A stretch of DNA of 64,000 bases from Yponomeuta sedellus. Its lineage: Eukaryota > Arthropoda > Insecta > Lepidoptera > Yponomeutidae. Positions within the stretch are counted from its first letter, which is position 1; each line of letters opens with the position of its first letter. Location of the stretch: the NCBI GenBank assembly GCA_934045075.1, contig OW203751.1:2119822-2183821 (forward strand), written 5' to 3'. Under the pieces are notes generated by a model. That model searched no databases and was not told where the DNA came from. It saw only the letters and a program-made list of their open reading frames with translations. Positions 25,101 through 29,572 of the stretch are shown here, piece after piece. Both the position numbers and the translations under genes were made by a program.

Positions 25101-26921
25101 TCGATTGTCGAGGACGCCAGTGTACCGGAGAAGGACGCAAGCCTGCCAACCCAGCAGGCGTGCCAACCTGACAAATACAACCAGGATCTGATCATCCTGG
25201 AGACCCCTGTAGAGCCGTGCAGCTTTGACGAAAACATCGACGTTTACAGTCAAGTTAAGTTCTTCAAAAAGAGCATTGAGGAAGTCAACGCTATGGTTCT
25301 GGAATCGCCCGAAAAGGAGCCCTCTAGACATTACGAAAACGTTCCTTTTCCCACGGCGAGGGAGAGGAAATCCAACGATTACGAGAACATTACCGTAGAT
25401 ACTCTTAAAATCTGTGATAAGGATGGCAAATACCACGACAACGGCAATTCTGTCAAGCGACAAGTGAATTTGAACGTTAGGGAGCTCGCGAATAGATTCG
25501 AGAGTCCCACGGAGCTGAAAGGGCCGTTCACCTTTGAGAAATTCAAAGCGGAAATCAAGTACCCGACTCTGGAAAGAAACGAGGATTCCAAGGACACACA
25601 AAAAGAAGTCCAACCCTCTACATCGCCGAAGTCTTTCAAACTGTCCAAAAGTTCGAACAGCGCTCGGTCCCTTGACGAGAACGCCTTCATTCAAGAGTTT
25701 GGCGCTGATACGGACAGAAGAAAAAGCATGGAGGTGCGTGAGATGAAGAAACGCGACAAATACCTTCCGGACTTGAACCTAAACTTAGACCAGAGGCCCA
25801 CGGAGGTCTTAGAAGAGATCACGCCGACCACAGAGAACAAAATCAGCCTCGTACAACGCTTTGACAAGCCCGACATCAAGGCTCTACTAGGCTTCGACGC
25901 AGAAAAGAAACTGAGCAGAGAACGTATAGAAAAATACAAGGAAGAGCGGAGGAATTTCCTTAGAGAAAAGTACAGCTCCCAGTCGTTTCGAAGTAACCCT
26001 GAACACTTGACGAAGATCAAGATAAAGAAGGACGAGAAGGAGACGAATGAAGCCAGCGATACTGCCCAGTTCGAGAGGAGGAATACGGTGGATCTGGGCC
26101 AAAGGATGCGGTTCAGTCTGGCCAGGTCGGCAGATGAGCTGGACTCCATGGATAGTGCTGATAGCTTAGAATTCAAGGAGGATGAGGCGCGCTCCAGCAG
26201 GGATTTCGAGAGGTAAGAGATTCGGGAATAACCTCTTTATTTTACTTTGAAGGTTGTAGTTGTACAAGTGGGTACGATATCGACCCTTTGTATGCCGAAA
26301 CTGCTGGGGAAATTTCTCTTCCTGCATCGCAGGAAGGTTAGGCCATACTCCACCACGGGGGCCAAGTCCGGGTTGGACCCAAATACATTGTACCCTATGT
26401 CGTTCTTGGCGCTCAAATGTTTTCCATCATTTGTACCCACTTGAAGCGCTCGTGGCCTAGTCGAACCAAGTGATTGGTGTGAATCTATCACTCGAGTTAA
26501 GTAACAGCAGGCGCGGTTATGTACTGGATGGGTGACGGTCCCGTGACTACCGCTAGTGACATTTTTCCGAGCGCTTCCGTGCTTCACAAGGCATGTTAAG
26601 CCGTTGGTGCCGGCTGTCATGTAATGGCAGTCGCTAAGCCATGTCGGAGGCCTTATATGCGGCTTGATAACTTCTGACAATAAGGCTTACAATCCTCCAC
26701 CAACCCGGACTTGGCCCCCGTGGAGTTTGGCCTAACCTTTCTGCGATGCAGGAAGATACCCGTGCCCCAGCAGTGGGGACATACGAGAGTTGATATCGAG
26801 TAGATTGTTACCTAATTTGTATTTTACTTATTGCAGAAAAGAAAAGGTGTCACCGTCGTATAACATCCGTGATATGGCGGCCATGTTCGAGCAAAAGTCG
26901 CAGAACCACGGTACCGGTTGA
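1047..26921 (+). CDS. CdGAPr: Rho GTPase-activating protein, CdGAPr / ARHGAP32-33 type (15 coding exons, 5' partial)
   Basis: The product stimulates GTP hydrolysis by Rho-family GTPases (Cdc42/Rac in this family) and links cell-surface tyrosine signalling to actin. Spliced exons give an open frame of 1333 residues plus stop. Seen in order: end of an SH3 domain (WWRGK...GFFP, residues 6-22), linker with RKHGKL, FGCDLGEHL (87-95), RhoGAP domain to about residue 279 with arginine finger in GIYRLSG (Arg124), KMYFRELPNPL and NMAIVWAPNLL, then LEEA...YIE and YHTVLELP motifs shared with vertebrate ARHGAP32/33, RPVKSCESL, and a long disordered Ser/Tyr-rich tail. SH3 followed directly by RhoGAP and these linker motifs identify the PX-SH3-RhoGAP subfamily; the PX part and start codon lie upstream of the window. 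All fifteen junction phases are consistent. Unusual: seven exons border minisatellites that copy their own splice sites. The orthology rests on remembered family motifs, not on an alignment. Confidence 0.93.
1150..1740 (+). repeat. 41-bp minisatellite copying the exon 1 donor (about 14.5 units)
   Basis: Unit of 41 bp starting gacccagccgccgccc, first at 1150 (inside exon 1), then 1191, 1232 and so on to 1683, with a degraded last copy. Each unit contains the last 24 coding bases of exon 1 and the donor cgg|gtaagt. Units differ by a few substitutions. The first unit is the true exon end, so the array grew from the junction into the intron. Confidence 0.95.
1879..2126 (+). mobile_element. SINE-A fragment split by a family D element
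   Basis: SINE-A is defined here as a tRNA-like head with box B ggttcgaatccc followed by ttttagcctctaaatagg and gcacgggttagtgcatt. This copy starts within the head at ccggcatgggtgg, is broken near 1929 by family D (to about 2070), and resumes with tttgtccttagcacgg. Confidence 0.8.
1929..2070 (+). mobile_element. Family D element (ccgctgcc ... gacattcagcaaac)
   Basis: About 140 bp with the core cgaaggcggcggcttaca and gacattcagcaaacag, ending in an A/T-rich gaaataaaat tail. Other copies: 44668-44815 (plus), 54120-54280 (minus), 58650-58780 (minus). A short non-autonomous retroelement is likely; class uncertain. Confidence 0.7.
2280..2458 (+). CDS. CdGAPr: RhoGAP exon 2: linker and start of RhoGAP domain
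   Basis: Acceptor ccctcag at 2273-2279, donor caag|gtcagt at 2459. Reads SVAVAAMKPVLRKHGKL, then RERVFGCDLGEHLLNCEHQ; the basic stretch and FGCDLGEHL are the conserved entry to the RhoGAP fold in ARHGAP31/32/33. Ends with one base of the codon (Val) completed by exon 3. No tandem array is present at this donor. Confidence 0.95.
2507..2640 (+). mobile_element. MITE-like element with tattttcggggcttaatcg
   Basis: Related copies at 30641-30770 and 56435-56572. The 30641 copy shows terminal inverted repeats (ttttcggggcttaatcg / cgattaagccccgaaa) of about 20 bp. This copy has lost most of its right repeat. Confidence 0.7.
3890..4345 (+). mobile_element. 455-bp dispersed repeat (copy 1)
   Basis: Shares long blocks with 40710-41185, for example ggaaattcgatgattttc, cacacatacggctta and aggcaacggtacctcc. 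Carries an inner inverted pair cacacatacgg / cgtatgtgtgacg, as in hairpin-type MITEs. Class unknown. Confidence 0.75.
4375..4835 (+). mobile_element. Non-LTR retrotransposon 3' end
   Basis: Decayed coding end reads AVRLWNDLPLDVRFSP then FKNRVHNHY, the usual C-terminus of lepidopteran LINE polymerases (WNxLP...FKxxL), followed by a 3' UTR with gttgtttggaagaaatt and taaggccgcc. Paralogous with 37085-37550. Confidence 0.75.
5200..5345 (+). repeat. Dispersed repeat (cagatcgtcatcccacctgg), copy 1
   Basis: Shares gcgccctgt, ttgccgcatc-like and tcgcagatcgtcatccca blocks with 5756-5960. Both lie in RhoGAP introns 2 and 3; the first ends against the exon 3 acceptor. Confidence 0.65.
5352..5550 (+). 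CDS. CdGAPr: RhoGAP exon 3: catalytic arginine-finger exon
   Basis: Acceptor after a C-run (ttcccccccag, ending 5351), donor ccg|gtgagt at 5551. Encodes VDGIYRLSGGSG, whose Arg (residue 124 of the visible protein) is the arginine finger of RhoGAPs, and LASLLKMYFR with the conserved Lys. About 30 bases upstream of the acceptor lies a match to the 3' end of the 5S-type SINE seen elsewhere in the window. Confidence 0.96.
5618..5757 (+). mobile_element. SINE-B copy (tRNA-derived)
   Basis: SINE-B has a tRNA-like head, box A tggcgtagcggtagcgc, box B gggttcgaatcccggc, then ccaggtcttggatg, tttacatgtttgtgatgtcg and ggttcccacgaca. This copy is 3' truncated. Confidence 0.85.
5758..5960 (+). repeat. Dispersed repeat (cagatcgtcatcccacctgg), copy 2
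   Basis: Second copy, longer to the right (cagcccactgccacttcgg). Source unknown. Confidence 0.6.
5983..7002 (+). repeat. 68-bp minisatellite copying the exon 4 acceptor (15 units)
   Basis: Exactly 15 units of 68 bp; the last ends at base 13 of exon 4. Each unit holds a pyrimidine-rich tract, tccccag and the exonic cgagctgccgaac. Middle units are identical by eye; the first two have diverged (the first reads tcctcactgag). Identity implies recent expansion. Confidence 0.97.
6990..7124 (+). CDS. CdGAPr: RhoGAP exon 4: RhoGAP domain middle
   Basis: Acceptor tccccag at 6983-6989, donor ccg|gtcagt at 7125. Completes Arg and reads ELPNPLCTYQLYDSF, then RMRDTVVKLPPPHY, matching the ELPNPLLTYQLYEKF and QLPPPHY blocks of the family. 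The exon starts inside the fifteenth copy of a 68-bp repeat: its first 13 bases and its acceptor are repeated 14 more times upstream. Its last bases and donor are also copied several times downstream. Confidence 0.94.
7090..7860 (+). repeat. Irregular repeat of the exon 4 donor region
   Basis: Copies of the exon 4 end (caagctgccgccgcc, cac-tac-cg) with donor gtcagt or gtgagg recur at about 7101-7126, 7223, 7310, 7467, 7567 and 7821, separated by 90-250 bp of G-runs and gtgattgagtg-type filler. Two copies include gaccgtcgtcaag or close variants, which is further exon sequence. Confidence 0.85.
7985..8315 (+). mobile_element. SINE-C copy (5S rRNA-like), diverged subfamily
   Basis: SINE-C is defined here by a head resembling 5S rRNA (ggcgcggtcaggtgctgg, gatgggtgaccg) and a 3' end with cttggcccccgtggtgg, gatgcaggaagagaccc and cagtggggacatacaagg. 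This copy shares with 58055-58385 a subfamily variant tcgatagatggcagtcg. Confidence 0.8.
8700..9100 (+). other. AT-rich intronic sequence before exon 5
   Basis: Contains ataaaaattctttatttc, a common end of retroelement tails, then simple AT-rich sequence. No exon seen. Confidence 0.4.
9104..9254 (+). CDS. CdGAPr: RhoGAP exon 5: RhoGAP domain with the conserved Asn
   Basis: Acceptor cgtcgcag ending 9103; first of many donors acag|gtcagt at 9255. Reads TLAYLMRHLRRVSLL and NMAIVWAPNLLRAP; the Asn of VWAPNLL is the GTPase-contacting residue conserved in RhoGAPs. Ends in phase 0 with GVAVQ. The exact 3' border is ambiguous, because the same donor sequence recurs about every 23-26 bp to 10380 and the frame stays open through 10277. 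Confidence 0.92.
9240..10383 (+). repeat. 23-26-bp minisatellite copying the exon 5 donor
   Basis: Roughly 45 units of gcggtacag|gtcagtgcgc with G-runs of varying length; period 23 at first, 26 later. Late copies near 9965, 10081, 10142, 10204 and 10327 include more exon sequence (cgcgctgcagggagtgg), giving a higher-order unit. The region is open in all three plus frames, so long translations here are artefacts of composition. Confidence 0.95.
10617..10792 (+). CDS. CdGAPr: RhoGAP exon 6: end of RhoGAP domain
   Basis: Acceptor cgttcccag ending 10616, donor ctcag|gtaagc at 10793. Reads AVVTEFLICYAEDLFS, the last helix of the RhoGAP domain (compare VVVEFILNHVDVLFS in ARHGAP32), then a Gly/Pro/Arg-rich linker. 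Very GC-rich. Ends with two bases of a Ser codon completed by exon 7. Confidence 0.9.
10869..11130 (+). repeat. 53-bp intronic minisatellite (about 5 units)
   Basis: Period 53, cores cggctttcggcctcg at 10873, 10926, 10979, 11032 and a diverged 11085. It starts about 75 bases past the exon 6 donor and does not contain the donor, so it is an exception to the exon-edge rule. Confidence 0.85.
11350..11490 (+). mobile_element. LINE polymerase C-terminal fragment
   Basis: Reads MSVDEAKVICQDCIKWQSLV in plus, the same block found at 53495-53830, 31617-31760 and 44202-44315 on the minus strand (EAKVICQDRGKWQSLVSAYP). Typical of the end of non-LTR retrotransposon ORF2. Confidence 0.75.
11510..11612 (-). 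mobile_element. SINE-C 3' fragment
   Basis: Antisense cctgcatcgcaggaagg and ccaagtccgggttgg; only the 3' end is kept. Confidence 0.8.
11630..11800 (+). mobile_element. LINE ORF2 C-terminal fragment
   Basis: Reads VKEWNKLPEEIVTATSINMF then KNKLDKYLKE before a stop: WNKLP...FKNKLDKYL is the retrotransposon polymerase end, a different family from 4375-4835. Confidence 0.75.
11858..11993 (+). mobile_element. SINE-A copy, 5' rearranged
   Basis: Begins as antisense ttgagccaatgggcgact, then switches to sense at gaggttgcaggttcgaatccc and runs to the SINE 3' end. Confidence 0.8.
12120..12267 (+). CDS. CdGAPr: RhoGAP exon 7: post-GAP linker (LEEA ... YIE)
   Basis: Acceptor ccttcag ending 12119, donor tcgag|gtcagt at 12268. 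Reads SLEEARRRGRG, a Pro/Ala-rich low-complexity stretch, then HLRPQYIE, corresponding to the LEEAQA...KYIEVGEGP block of ARHGAP32. Ends in phase 0. Its last 24 bases with the donor start a 46-bp tandem repeat of nine units. Confidence 0.88.
12244..12657 (+). repeat. 46-bp minisatellite copying the exon 7 donor (9 units)
   Basis: Nine units of 46 bp, apparently identical, each with the exon 7 tail cagtacatcgag and donor gtcagt. Open in all frames. First unit is the real exon end. Confidence 0.96.
12660..13500. other. RhoGAP intron 7, probable MITE with tagttaactac-type ends
   Basis: A hairpin at 12689-12726 (agattaaattttgcccc / gggcaaaatttaatct) and repeated motifs actacttaa, gtagttaactac and gattacaaaaagtag suggest one or two decayed inverted-repeat elements. 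No exon seen. Confidence 0.4.
13500..14580. other. RhoGAP intron 7, repeats without coding content
   Basis: 13500-13620 contains gcatgcgggttggggatcgc, which recurs inverted at the window end (63960-64000), so it is a dispersed repeat. 13900-14330 has cgagatcgcag / gatcgagagc-type inverted blocks. No exon seen. Confidence 0.4.
14699..14890 (+). CDS. CdGAPr: RhoGAP exon 8: YHTVLELP / WRGLF motif exon
   Basis: Acceptor gtcccccag ending 14698, donor gcgcag|gtgaca at 14891. Reads VGSGPNNLPQYHTVLELP, a basic Ala/Arg stretch with AGWRGLFARSRR, and ends DAPAHTQPPAQ, phase 0. YHTVLELP and WRxxF match YHTIIEFP and SWRSFF of the vertebrate family. The exon tail with donor is copied at least five times downstream to 15710. 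Confidence 0.88.
14857..15845 (+). repeat. Long-period repeat carrying the exon 8 tail and donor
   Basis: Exon tail gatgcgcccgcgcac with cag|gtgaca recurs at about 14938, 15158, 15368, 15508 and 15670, with intronic sequence between (gctcactagctc, tacaacgaacccgc, cactcgttcagtgg, aataatcggtcgcac). Period about 140-220 bp with deletions. Confidence 0.9.
15845..16080 (+). repeat. Short tandem repeat ctccaccag-gtgaagcttacataaca
   Basis: About nine diverged units of 24-30 bp, with a separate group at 16780-16850 beyond an inserted repeat and SINE. Units contain accag|gtgaag, which looks like a donor, and resemble the exon 9 end caccag|gtgaga at 17165, but they lie upstream of that exon and origin from it is not shown. 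Confidence 0.7.
16215..16435 (+). mobile_element. Element H copy (uninterrupted)
   Basis: Shares ttcatttaaattgcataac through aatcacaaataggacgccc with 50608-50768 plus 51166-51213. This copy shows the uninterrupted form and proves a later insertion in the other. Confidence 0.85.
16480..16697 (+). mobile_element. SINE-B copy (near full length)
   Basis: tRNA-like head with box B ggtcccgggctcgaacccc, body and 3' end ggaatgcatgtgcctgc. A duplication of taccatgcgaga sits in the head. Confidence 0.85.
16866..16985 (+). mobile_element. Short repeat with gtgccgaaacgtcgg
   Basis: Shares ttgtaaaagtgccgaaac, gtcggaaaattgtaaa and taaacgagt with 41508-41600. Terminal parts look inverted (ttttcgacggtgg / cgtcggaaaat). 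Class unknown. Confidence 0.6.
17034..17164 (+). CDS. CdGAPr: RhoGAP exon 9: RPVKSCESL motif
   Basis: Acceptor gttctccag ending 17033, donor caccag|gtgaga at 17165. Reads FNQDIPMAGSNLRPVKSCESL, then LAPLAERIVAAHKHHT, and ends two bases into an Arg codon. RPVKSCESL resembles the RPxxSxESL motif of vertebrate ARHGAP32/33. A 5S-type SINE lies just downstream. Confidence 0.88.
17210..17405 (-). mobile_element. SINE-C 3' half
   Basis: Antisense copy from cccctttatgtccccacc to cattacatgacagccgg, lacking the 5S-like head. Confidence 0.8.
17928..18232. mobile_element. SINE-A head-to-head composite
   Basis: Antisense SINE-A at 17928-18145 (from cctatttggaggataaaa through the tRNA-like head to the 5' region), directly followed by a sense 3' part, 18149-18232. 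Confidence 0.85.
18490..18619 (+). CDS. CdGAPr: RhoGAP exon 10: acidic / PPPHTQ tail exon
   Basis: Acceptor gcccccag ending 18489, first donor acgcag|gtgagg at 18620. Reads SASCDSYFEPWQAELADMR, then SEEDDPPPHTQ, phase 0. The last 30 bases and the donor form a 39-bp repeat; using any of the nine later donors would add whole 13-residue repeats without a frameshift. Confidence 0.87.
18581..18979 (+). repeat. 39-bp in-frame minisatellite copying the exon 10 donor (10 donors)
   Basis: Period 39; donors acgcag|gtgagg at 18620 then every 39 bases to 18971. Each unit translates in the exon frame as EEDDPPPHTQVRT with no stop, and the open frame runs to 19024. Two units carry a gag for gac change. 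Confidence 0.96.
19100..19350 (+). repeat. Degenerate repeat agacagctaccagacacttct
   Basis: About nine imperfect units of 24-32 bp containing gacacttctagac, in intron 10. No splice-site copy seen. Confidence 0.7.
19458..19579 (+). CDS. CdGAPr: RhoGAP exon 11
   Basis: Reads YDFVPQCDSICSSPGVSE, then VEPSPRRLRVDIHSAGEVD, ending two bases into an Arg codon; donor cgacag|gtcagt at 19580. Two in-phase acceptors are possible, cattcag ending 19457 or tcccgcag ending 19475, differing by six residues; the first is chosen provisionally. Its last part with the donor is copied in a 383-bp repeat downstream. Confidence 0.78.
19520..21065 (+). repeat. 383-bp repeat carrying the exon 11 tail and donor
   Basis: Exon 11 tail (ctgcgggtcgacatacac ... 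gacag|gtcagtgcagcg) recurs at offset 383 twice (near 19924 and 20307); three diverged shorter copies with gacag/ataggtcagtgcagcg follow at 20690-20775, 20850-20910 and 20990-21060. Each 383-bp unit also holds an internal older copy (gcgagtcgacgtata) whose donor is altered to gacagt. Confidence 0.92.
21440..21728 (+). mobile_element. SINE-A full-length copy with target duplication
   Basis: Complete element: 5' region tcggggctgtaagtgatgc, tRNA-like head (gcccattagctcaattgg, box B gcgggttcaaatcccgg) and 3' end. Flanked by aatttttcacctttt on both sides (21422-21436 and 21727-21741), a 15-bp target duplication typical of LINE-driven insertion. Confidence 0.9.
21938..22685 (+). mobile_element. SINE-F copy interrupted by a SINE-A composite
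   Basis: SINE-F has a tRNA-like head gtagcggagcggtgtag with box B gtgggttcagtccccgg, then catgtaccaatgactttg and, after the insertion, taccactcgccgac and gcgcttgctacgtacaatgg. The intact copy is 52519-52790. Confidence 0.88.
22053..22537. mobile_element. SINE-A palindromic composite with 16-bp target duplication
   Basis: Left arm is antisense SINE-A from its 3' end (tatactattttttattt) to the 5' region; right arm, from about 22345, is a sense copy ending gcctctaaataggttttt. aaattatagtagcaat occurs at both outer edges, once in the uninterrupted SINE-F at 52519. Confidence 0.9.
22713..22853 (+). CDS. CdGAPr: RhoGAP exon 12
   Basis: Acceptor ttctaacag ending 22712, donor aagcg|gtgagc at 22854. 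Reads KRSAIEEQLSNIGYIDGGE, then a charged Ser/Lys-rich stretch, ending two bases into an Arg codon. Both phases fit its neighbours. Function of this segment unknown; it belongs to the disordered tail. Confidence 0.85.
22870..23200 (+). repeat. 19-20-bp minisatellite aaaacgaagtaaatcggg
   Basis: About 16 units with variation just past the exon 12 donor (22854). Units do not contain the donor. A-rich on the coding strand. Confidence 0.85.
23286..23612 (+). mobile_element. SINE-C near-full copy upstream of RhoGAP exon 13
   Basis: 5S-like head at 23349-23385 (aggcgcggtcaggtgctgg, gatgggtgaccg), then body and 3' end cagtggggacatacaagg. It ends about 25 bases before the exon 13 acceptor. Confidence 0.88.
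23637..23717 (+). CDS. CdGAPr: RhoGAP exon 13 (short)
   Basis: Acceptor gtcctcag ending 23636, donor ttgag|gtaagt at 23718. Reads LCKDRKDASPVASLSDFQSS, then VVNVKL, with split Arg codons at both ends. Length of 81 bp is a multiple of three, so skipping it would not shift the frame. A 5S-type SINE ends about 25 bases upstream of its acceptor. Confidence 0.83.
23846..23970. mobile_element. SINE-A short composite
   Basis: Antisense head (ccgggactcgaacccgcg) to cgtgccagatg, then sense taggtttttaaaattgtcc and cattaaaaag. Confidence 0.75.
24206..26212 (+). CDS. CdGAPr: RhoGAP exon 14: long disordered tail with Tyr motifs
   Basis: Acceptor catttcag ending 24205, donor cgagag|gtaaga at 26213. About 668 residues of low-complexity Ser/Asp/Lys-rich sequence. 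Visible short motifs: YDTLES, YELIQN, VYEDID, YSQVKF, YENVPF and YENITV, the YEN type being typical Grb2-like SH2 ligands when phosphorylated; proline-directed Ser/Thr sites (TPLKSPLKS, FRSPTKS); and near the end an ordered-looking block ALLGFDAEKKLSRERIEKYK. Length of 2007 bp is also a multiple of three. Codon use and GC are more moderate than in the GC-rich exons 6-10. SH2 binding is inference from motif form only. Confidence 0.93.
26308..26378 (-). mobile_element. SINE-C 3' fragment
   Basis: Antisense cctgcatcgcaggaagg to aagtccgggttgg; lies in the last RhoGAP intron. Confidence 0.75.
26447..26802 (+). mobile_element. SINE-C full copy upstream of RhoGAP exon 15
   Basis: Complete from cgctcgtggcctagtcg through the 5S-like part (gcgcggttatgtactgg, gatgggtgacgg) to cagtggggacatacgag. 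Ends about 35 bases before the acceptor of the last coding exon. Confidence 0.9.
26837..26921 (+). CDS. CdGAPr: RhoGAP exon 15: C-terminus and stop
   Basis: Acceptor ttattgcag ending 26836. Reads KEKVSPSYNIRDMAAMFEQK, then SQNHGTG and tga at 26919-26921. The RDMAAMFE-type end looks like a conserved short linear motif. A 5S-type SINE ends about 35 bases upstream of the acceptor. Confidence 0.88.
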
Positions 26922-27014
26922 CGATAACGGTACGCGCGTAACGCTACATGATAACGTTAACTGACGGTTGTTTATTGTAAAGAGAGCGGGCGCCGGTTCA
27001 GTGAAGTAACTATG

Positions 27015-27020
27015 AATAAA
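27015..27020 (+). terminator. candidate poly(A) signal of the RhoGAP gene
   Basis: First AATAAA downstream of the stop codon, about 95 bases into the presumed 3' UTR; a second is at 27104-27109. Which is used cannot be told from sequence. Confidence 0.4.
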
Positions 27021-27639
27021 AATGTCTTCTCAATAACGTTATTTTACCGTTGCTTATGTGATTAATTAATAACGCTGTTATGCGAAAGTATCGGTTCAAG
27101 CTGAATAAAATACCGTTATAGGATAACATTCGTTTGCTGCGATGAGAAAGTACTATGAAAAAAAATACAGATTTTATTCAGTTCTGTTATAAAGGTTATT
27201 TATTGTGTAGATAATTTTGAGCGTATGTAGGTGCTGGGTATACCTAAACATTAATCCTGGGTATTACAGTGTCTGAGTGGCCACTCAACCTATCTTCAAG
27301 GTGATTTTAGAAATCGTTAGCAATATTTTAAGAGAAAGTTCTTTTCATTTTGATAAATTATTCAAACAATATTTATTTATACAATTTGTGAGTTAAGTAA
27401 AATTATATTTTTGGCGATACTCTCGATTTGCAATATCTGGTTCACAAAACATAGCTTAAACTTTAAACCACGTCAAAAATTTAAGAGTCTGACGTGTTAA
27501 CAATTTAGTTGGTCGGTGGCGACCATACGACGTTTGATTGTATACATTTTTGTAAATTTTCTAACTTCTTGTGTTACTATGGCTTGTTTATGTATTTGTT
27601 ATTGAAAAAGTCATTAGTATTTTACCTATTTTTCTTGCA

Positions 27640-27760
27640 CTGCCCATGCCAGTCTCTTCAACACCAAAGGTTTGCTGGAAGAGAAGGCTTCTTGCATTAA
27701 GCACGCCCTTGTACATTTACTCATGTAATTACCGCATCAAAGAATTAAAATCAATAAATA
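27640..27760 (+). repeat. Dispersed repeat (tcttcaacaccaaaggtttg)
   Basis: Inverse copy at 62200-62310 in a Wee1 intron (caaacctttggtgttgaag, aagggcgtgcttaatg). Probably the 3' end of a retroelement. Confidence 0.65.
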
Positions 27761-28513
27761 TAAAATGAATTTTAGTACAAACATTTATTTTACTTACCAT
27801 TGCTTTAAACTAGACTTTGATCTAAAGATTATGGTCAGAATGCTTCCTAAAAATTTTGCTAACGTATTCAAAGTCCTCTTGCTGTTAGGTGTAGTTGACA
27901 TAAAACACCATCATCTGGAAAGGCTTGAAATTGTAACGGTACTGAGATTTCCCAGTACCGTTAAAAAAACGGTATTGAAGAAATTAACAATAACGTTACA
28001 AATTCATAACGGATTTGAATTGTGCAAATATGTGCTGGATTTCTGAAGTCACTATTTTTTTGTGCATGTTTTTTTTAATTGGAGAATATGTGTTGTTGTT
28101 TTCAATAATGTTATTGTAGATTAGCGTTTACGGCCGATTTCTGAAAGGTCAAGTTTAAGTCAAGAACTTCTTTATTTTGTCTTATAAATGCCTACCAAGT
28201 TTTTTTTTGTTATTGAGAAACTAACGACTGAGCAAGTTGATTTAGATTAATCTTTCAGAATTTGACCTCTTACTTTTTACCCGACTGCGCAAGAAAGAGG
28301 GTAATTAACCCTCTTTCTTAAACTAATGAGTATCTCATGTATTTGGATCTTGAAACCGGTTTATATCGTAATATGATGCGAAACTAAATTTGAATATAAG
28401 AAAGGAGATTTTGTTTTTCAAATTAGTCCGAATTATACTATGAGGTACAGCGCCTTTATTGCGTAATATTTCATGTATACGACATCTGTGTGCAAAAAAC
28501 AATATCTACTGGA

Positions 28514-28659
28514 CTTAGGGCTGATTTTTCAATAGTCAGATAACTTTTATCTGAGGAATAAAAATGGCGGTTTGACAACTTATGTATGAAAATTATGTCA
28601 AACCGCCATTTTTATTCCTCAGATAACAGATGTCTGTCTATTGAAAAATCAGCCCTAAG
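28514..28659. mobile_element. 146-bp near-perfect hairpin MITE
   Basis: Arms of about 60 bp: ttagggctgatttttcaata ... cctcagataa pairs with its inverse ending tcagccctaa; inner arms gaggaataaaaatggcgg / ccgccatttttattcctc. Ends lie in ta, as for TA-target elements. Confidence 0.9.
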
Positions 28660-28815
28660 TCGTACAACTCCGTGGCTCAATATCACTGTCACGTATCAGA
28701 TATCCACTGAAATGGCGGTGTCCACTATATGTGGTTCATACTTTCCTTTATTATGGCTTTTGCATCTACGTAGTGAGATAATTTACACGGCGTAGTGTGG
28801 CACCTTCACTTACAC

Positions 28816-29044
28816 TACAGTCTGTTAGCTTTTAGAATATACCTCGGGCTGTAGAGTAGGCTTCGGTTTTCGCCATAATCACACGAGTGTAATACTACTT
28901 CCTGCTCCGTATAAAACTTTTCTTCAATATTTTGAAAAGGTATGTAAAGTTATAAATCACAATACAACCGATATTTCTATTACACGGATACATCCGATTC
29001 TATCCAATAGTAGCCGAGGTGTATTCTAAAAGCTAACGGACTAC
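28816..29044. mobile_element. MITE copy 1 (tagtctgttagcttttagaa)
   Basis: Terminal inverted repeats gttagcttttagaatatacc / gtattctaaaagctaac of about 30 bp. Second copy at 29309-29523. Confidence 0.85.
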
Positions 29045-29308
29045 ATGGGTGAAGGGACCACTCGGACGCTGCAGTGCCTAGGACATTGTTTTAAGACGGA
29101 GTAGGCGCGCCCTATACGGCAGAGCTAAGTAAAAATTCCACTTTCGCACACATATGTATACCTACGTGAAAAGTTACATGATCAAGACGCAGGAGAAGTC
29201 ATTTCAAACGATTAGTGTCGCAACAATAAAATTTGCTGAAAATTGCCACTAAAGTTTAAAACAACAGTTTTAAAAGACAGTTCTAAATATTTCAAAGCCA
29301 CCATTCAT

Positions 29309-29523
29309 TATAGTCTGTTAGCTTCTAGAATATACCTCGGGCTCTAGAGTAGGCTCCGGTTTTCGCCAATTTTCGCCAATTTTCGCCGGTTTTCGTACTG
29401 ATGATCGAGTTCCGATTTCAAAATTAAGTGTCATATTAGTTCCGATATTTCTATTGGGTACACGAATATATCCGATTCTAACCGATAGTAGCCGAGGTAT
29501 ATTCTAAAAGCCAACAGACTAAT
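29309..29523. mobile_element. MITE copy 2 (tagtctgttagcttctagaa)
   Basis: Same terminal repeats; interior shares ctcgggct, agtaggctccggttttcgcc and gatagtagccgaggtatatt with copy 1; a ttttcgcca-type triplication is inside. Confidence 0.85.
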
Positions 29524-29572
29524 AGACTATGACAATCCGATGTACGTGGTGTAGCCGTTTAGTGCTAGTTAG

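Noticed and set aside
24317..26176. Minus-strand frames of 94-247 codons opposite RhoGAP exon 14
   Set aside because: Shadows of the long coding exon; no motifs, and the plus frame has consistent splice phases.
27765..28046. 93-codon ORF downstream of the RhoGAP gene
   Set aside because: AT-rich, follows a dispersed repeat, no known motif; may just be 3' flanking sequence.
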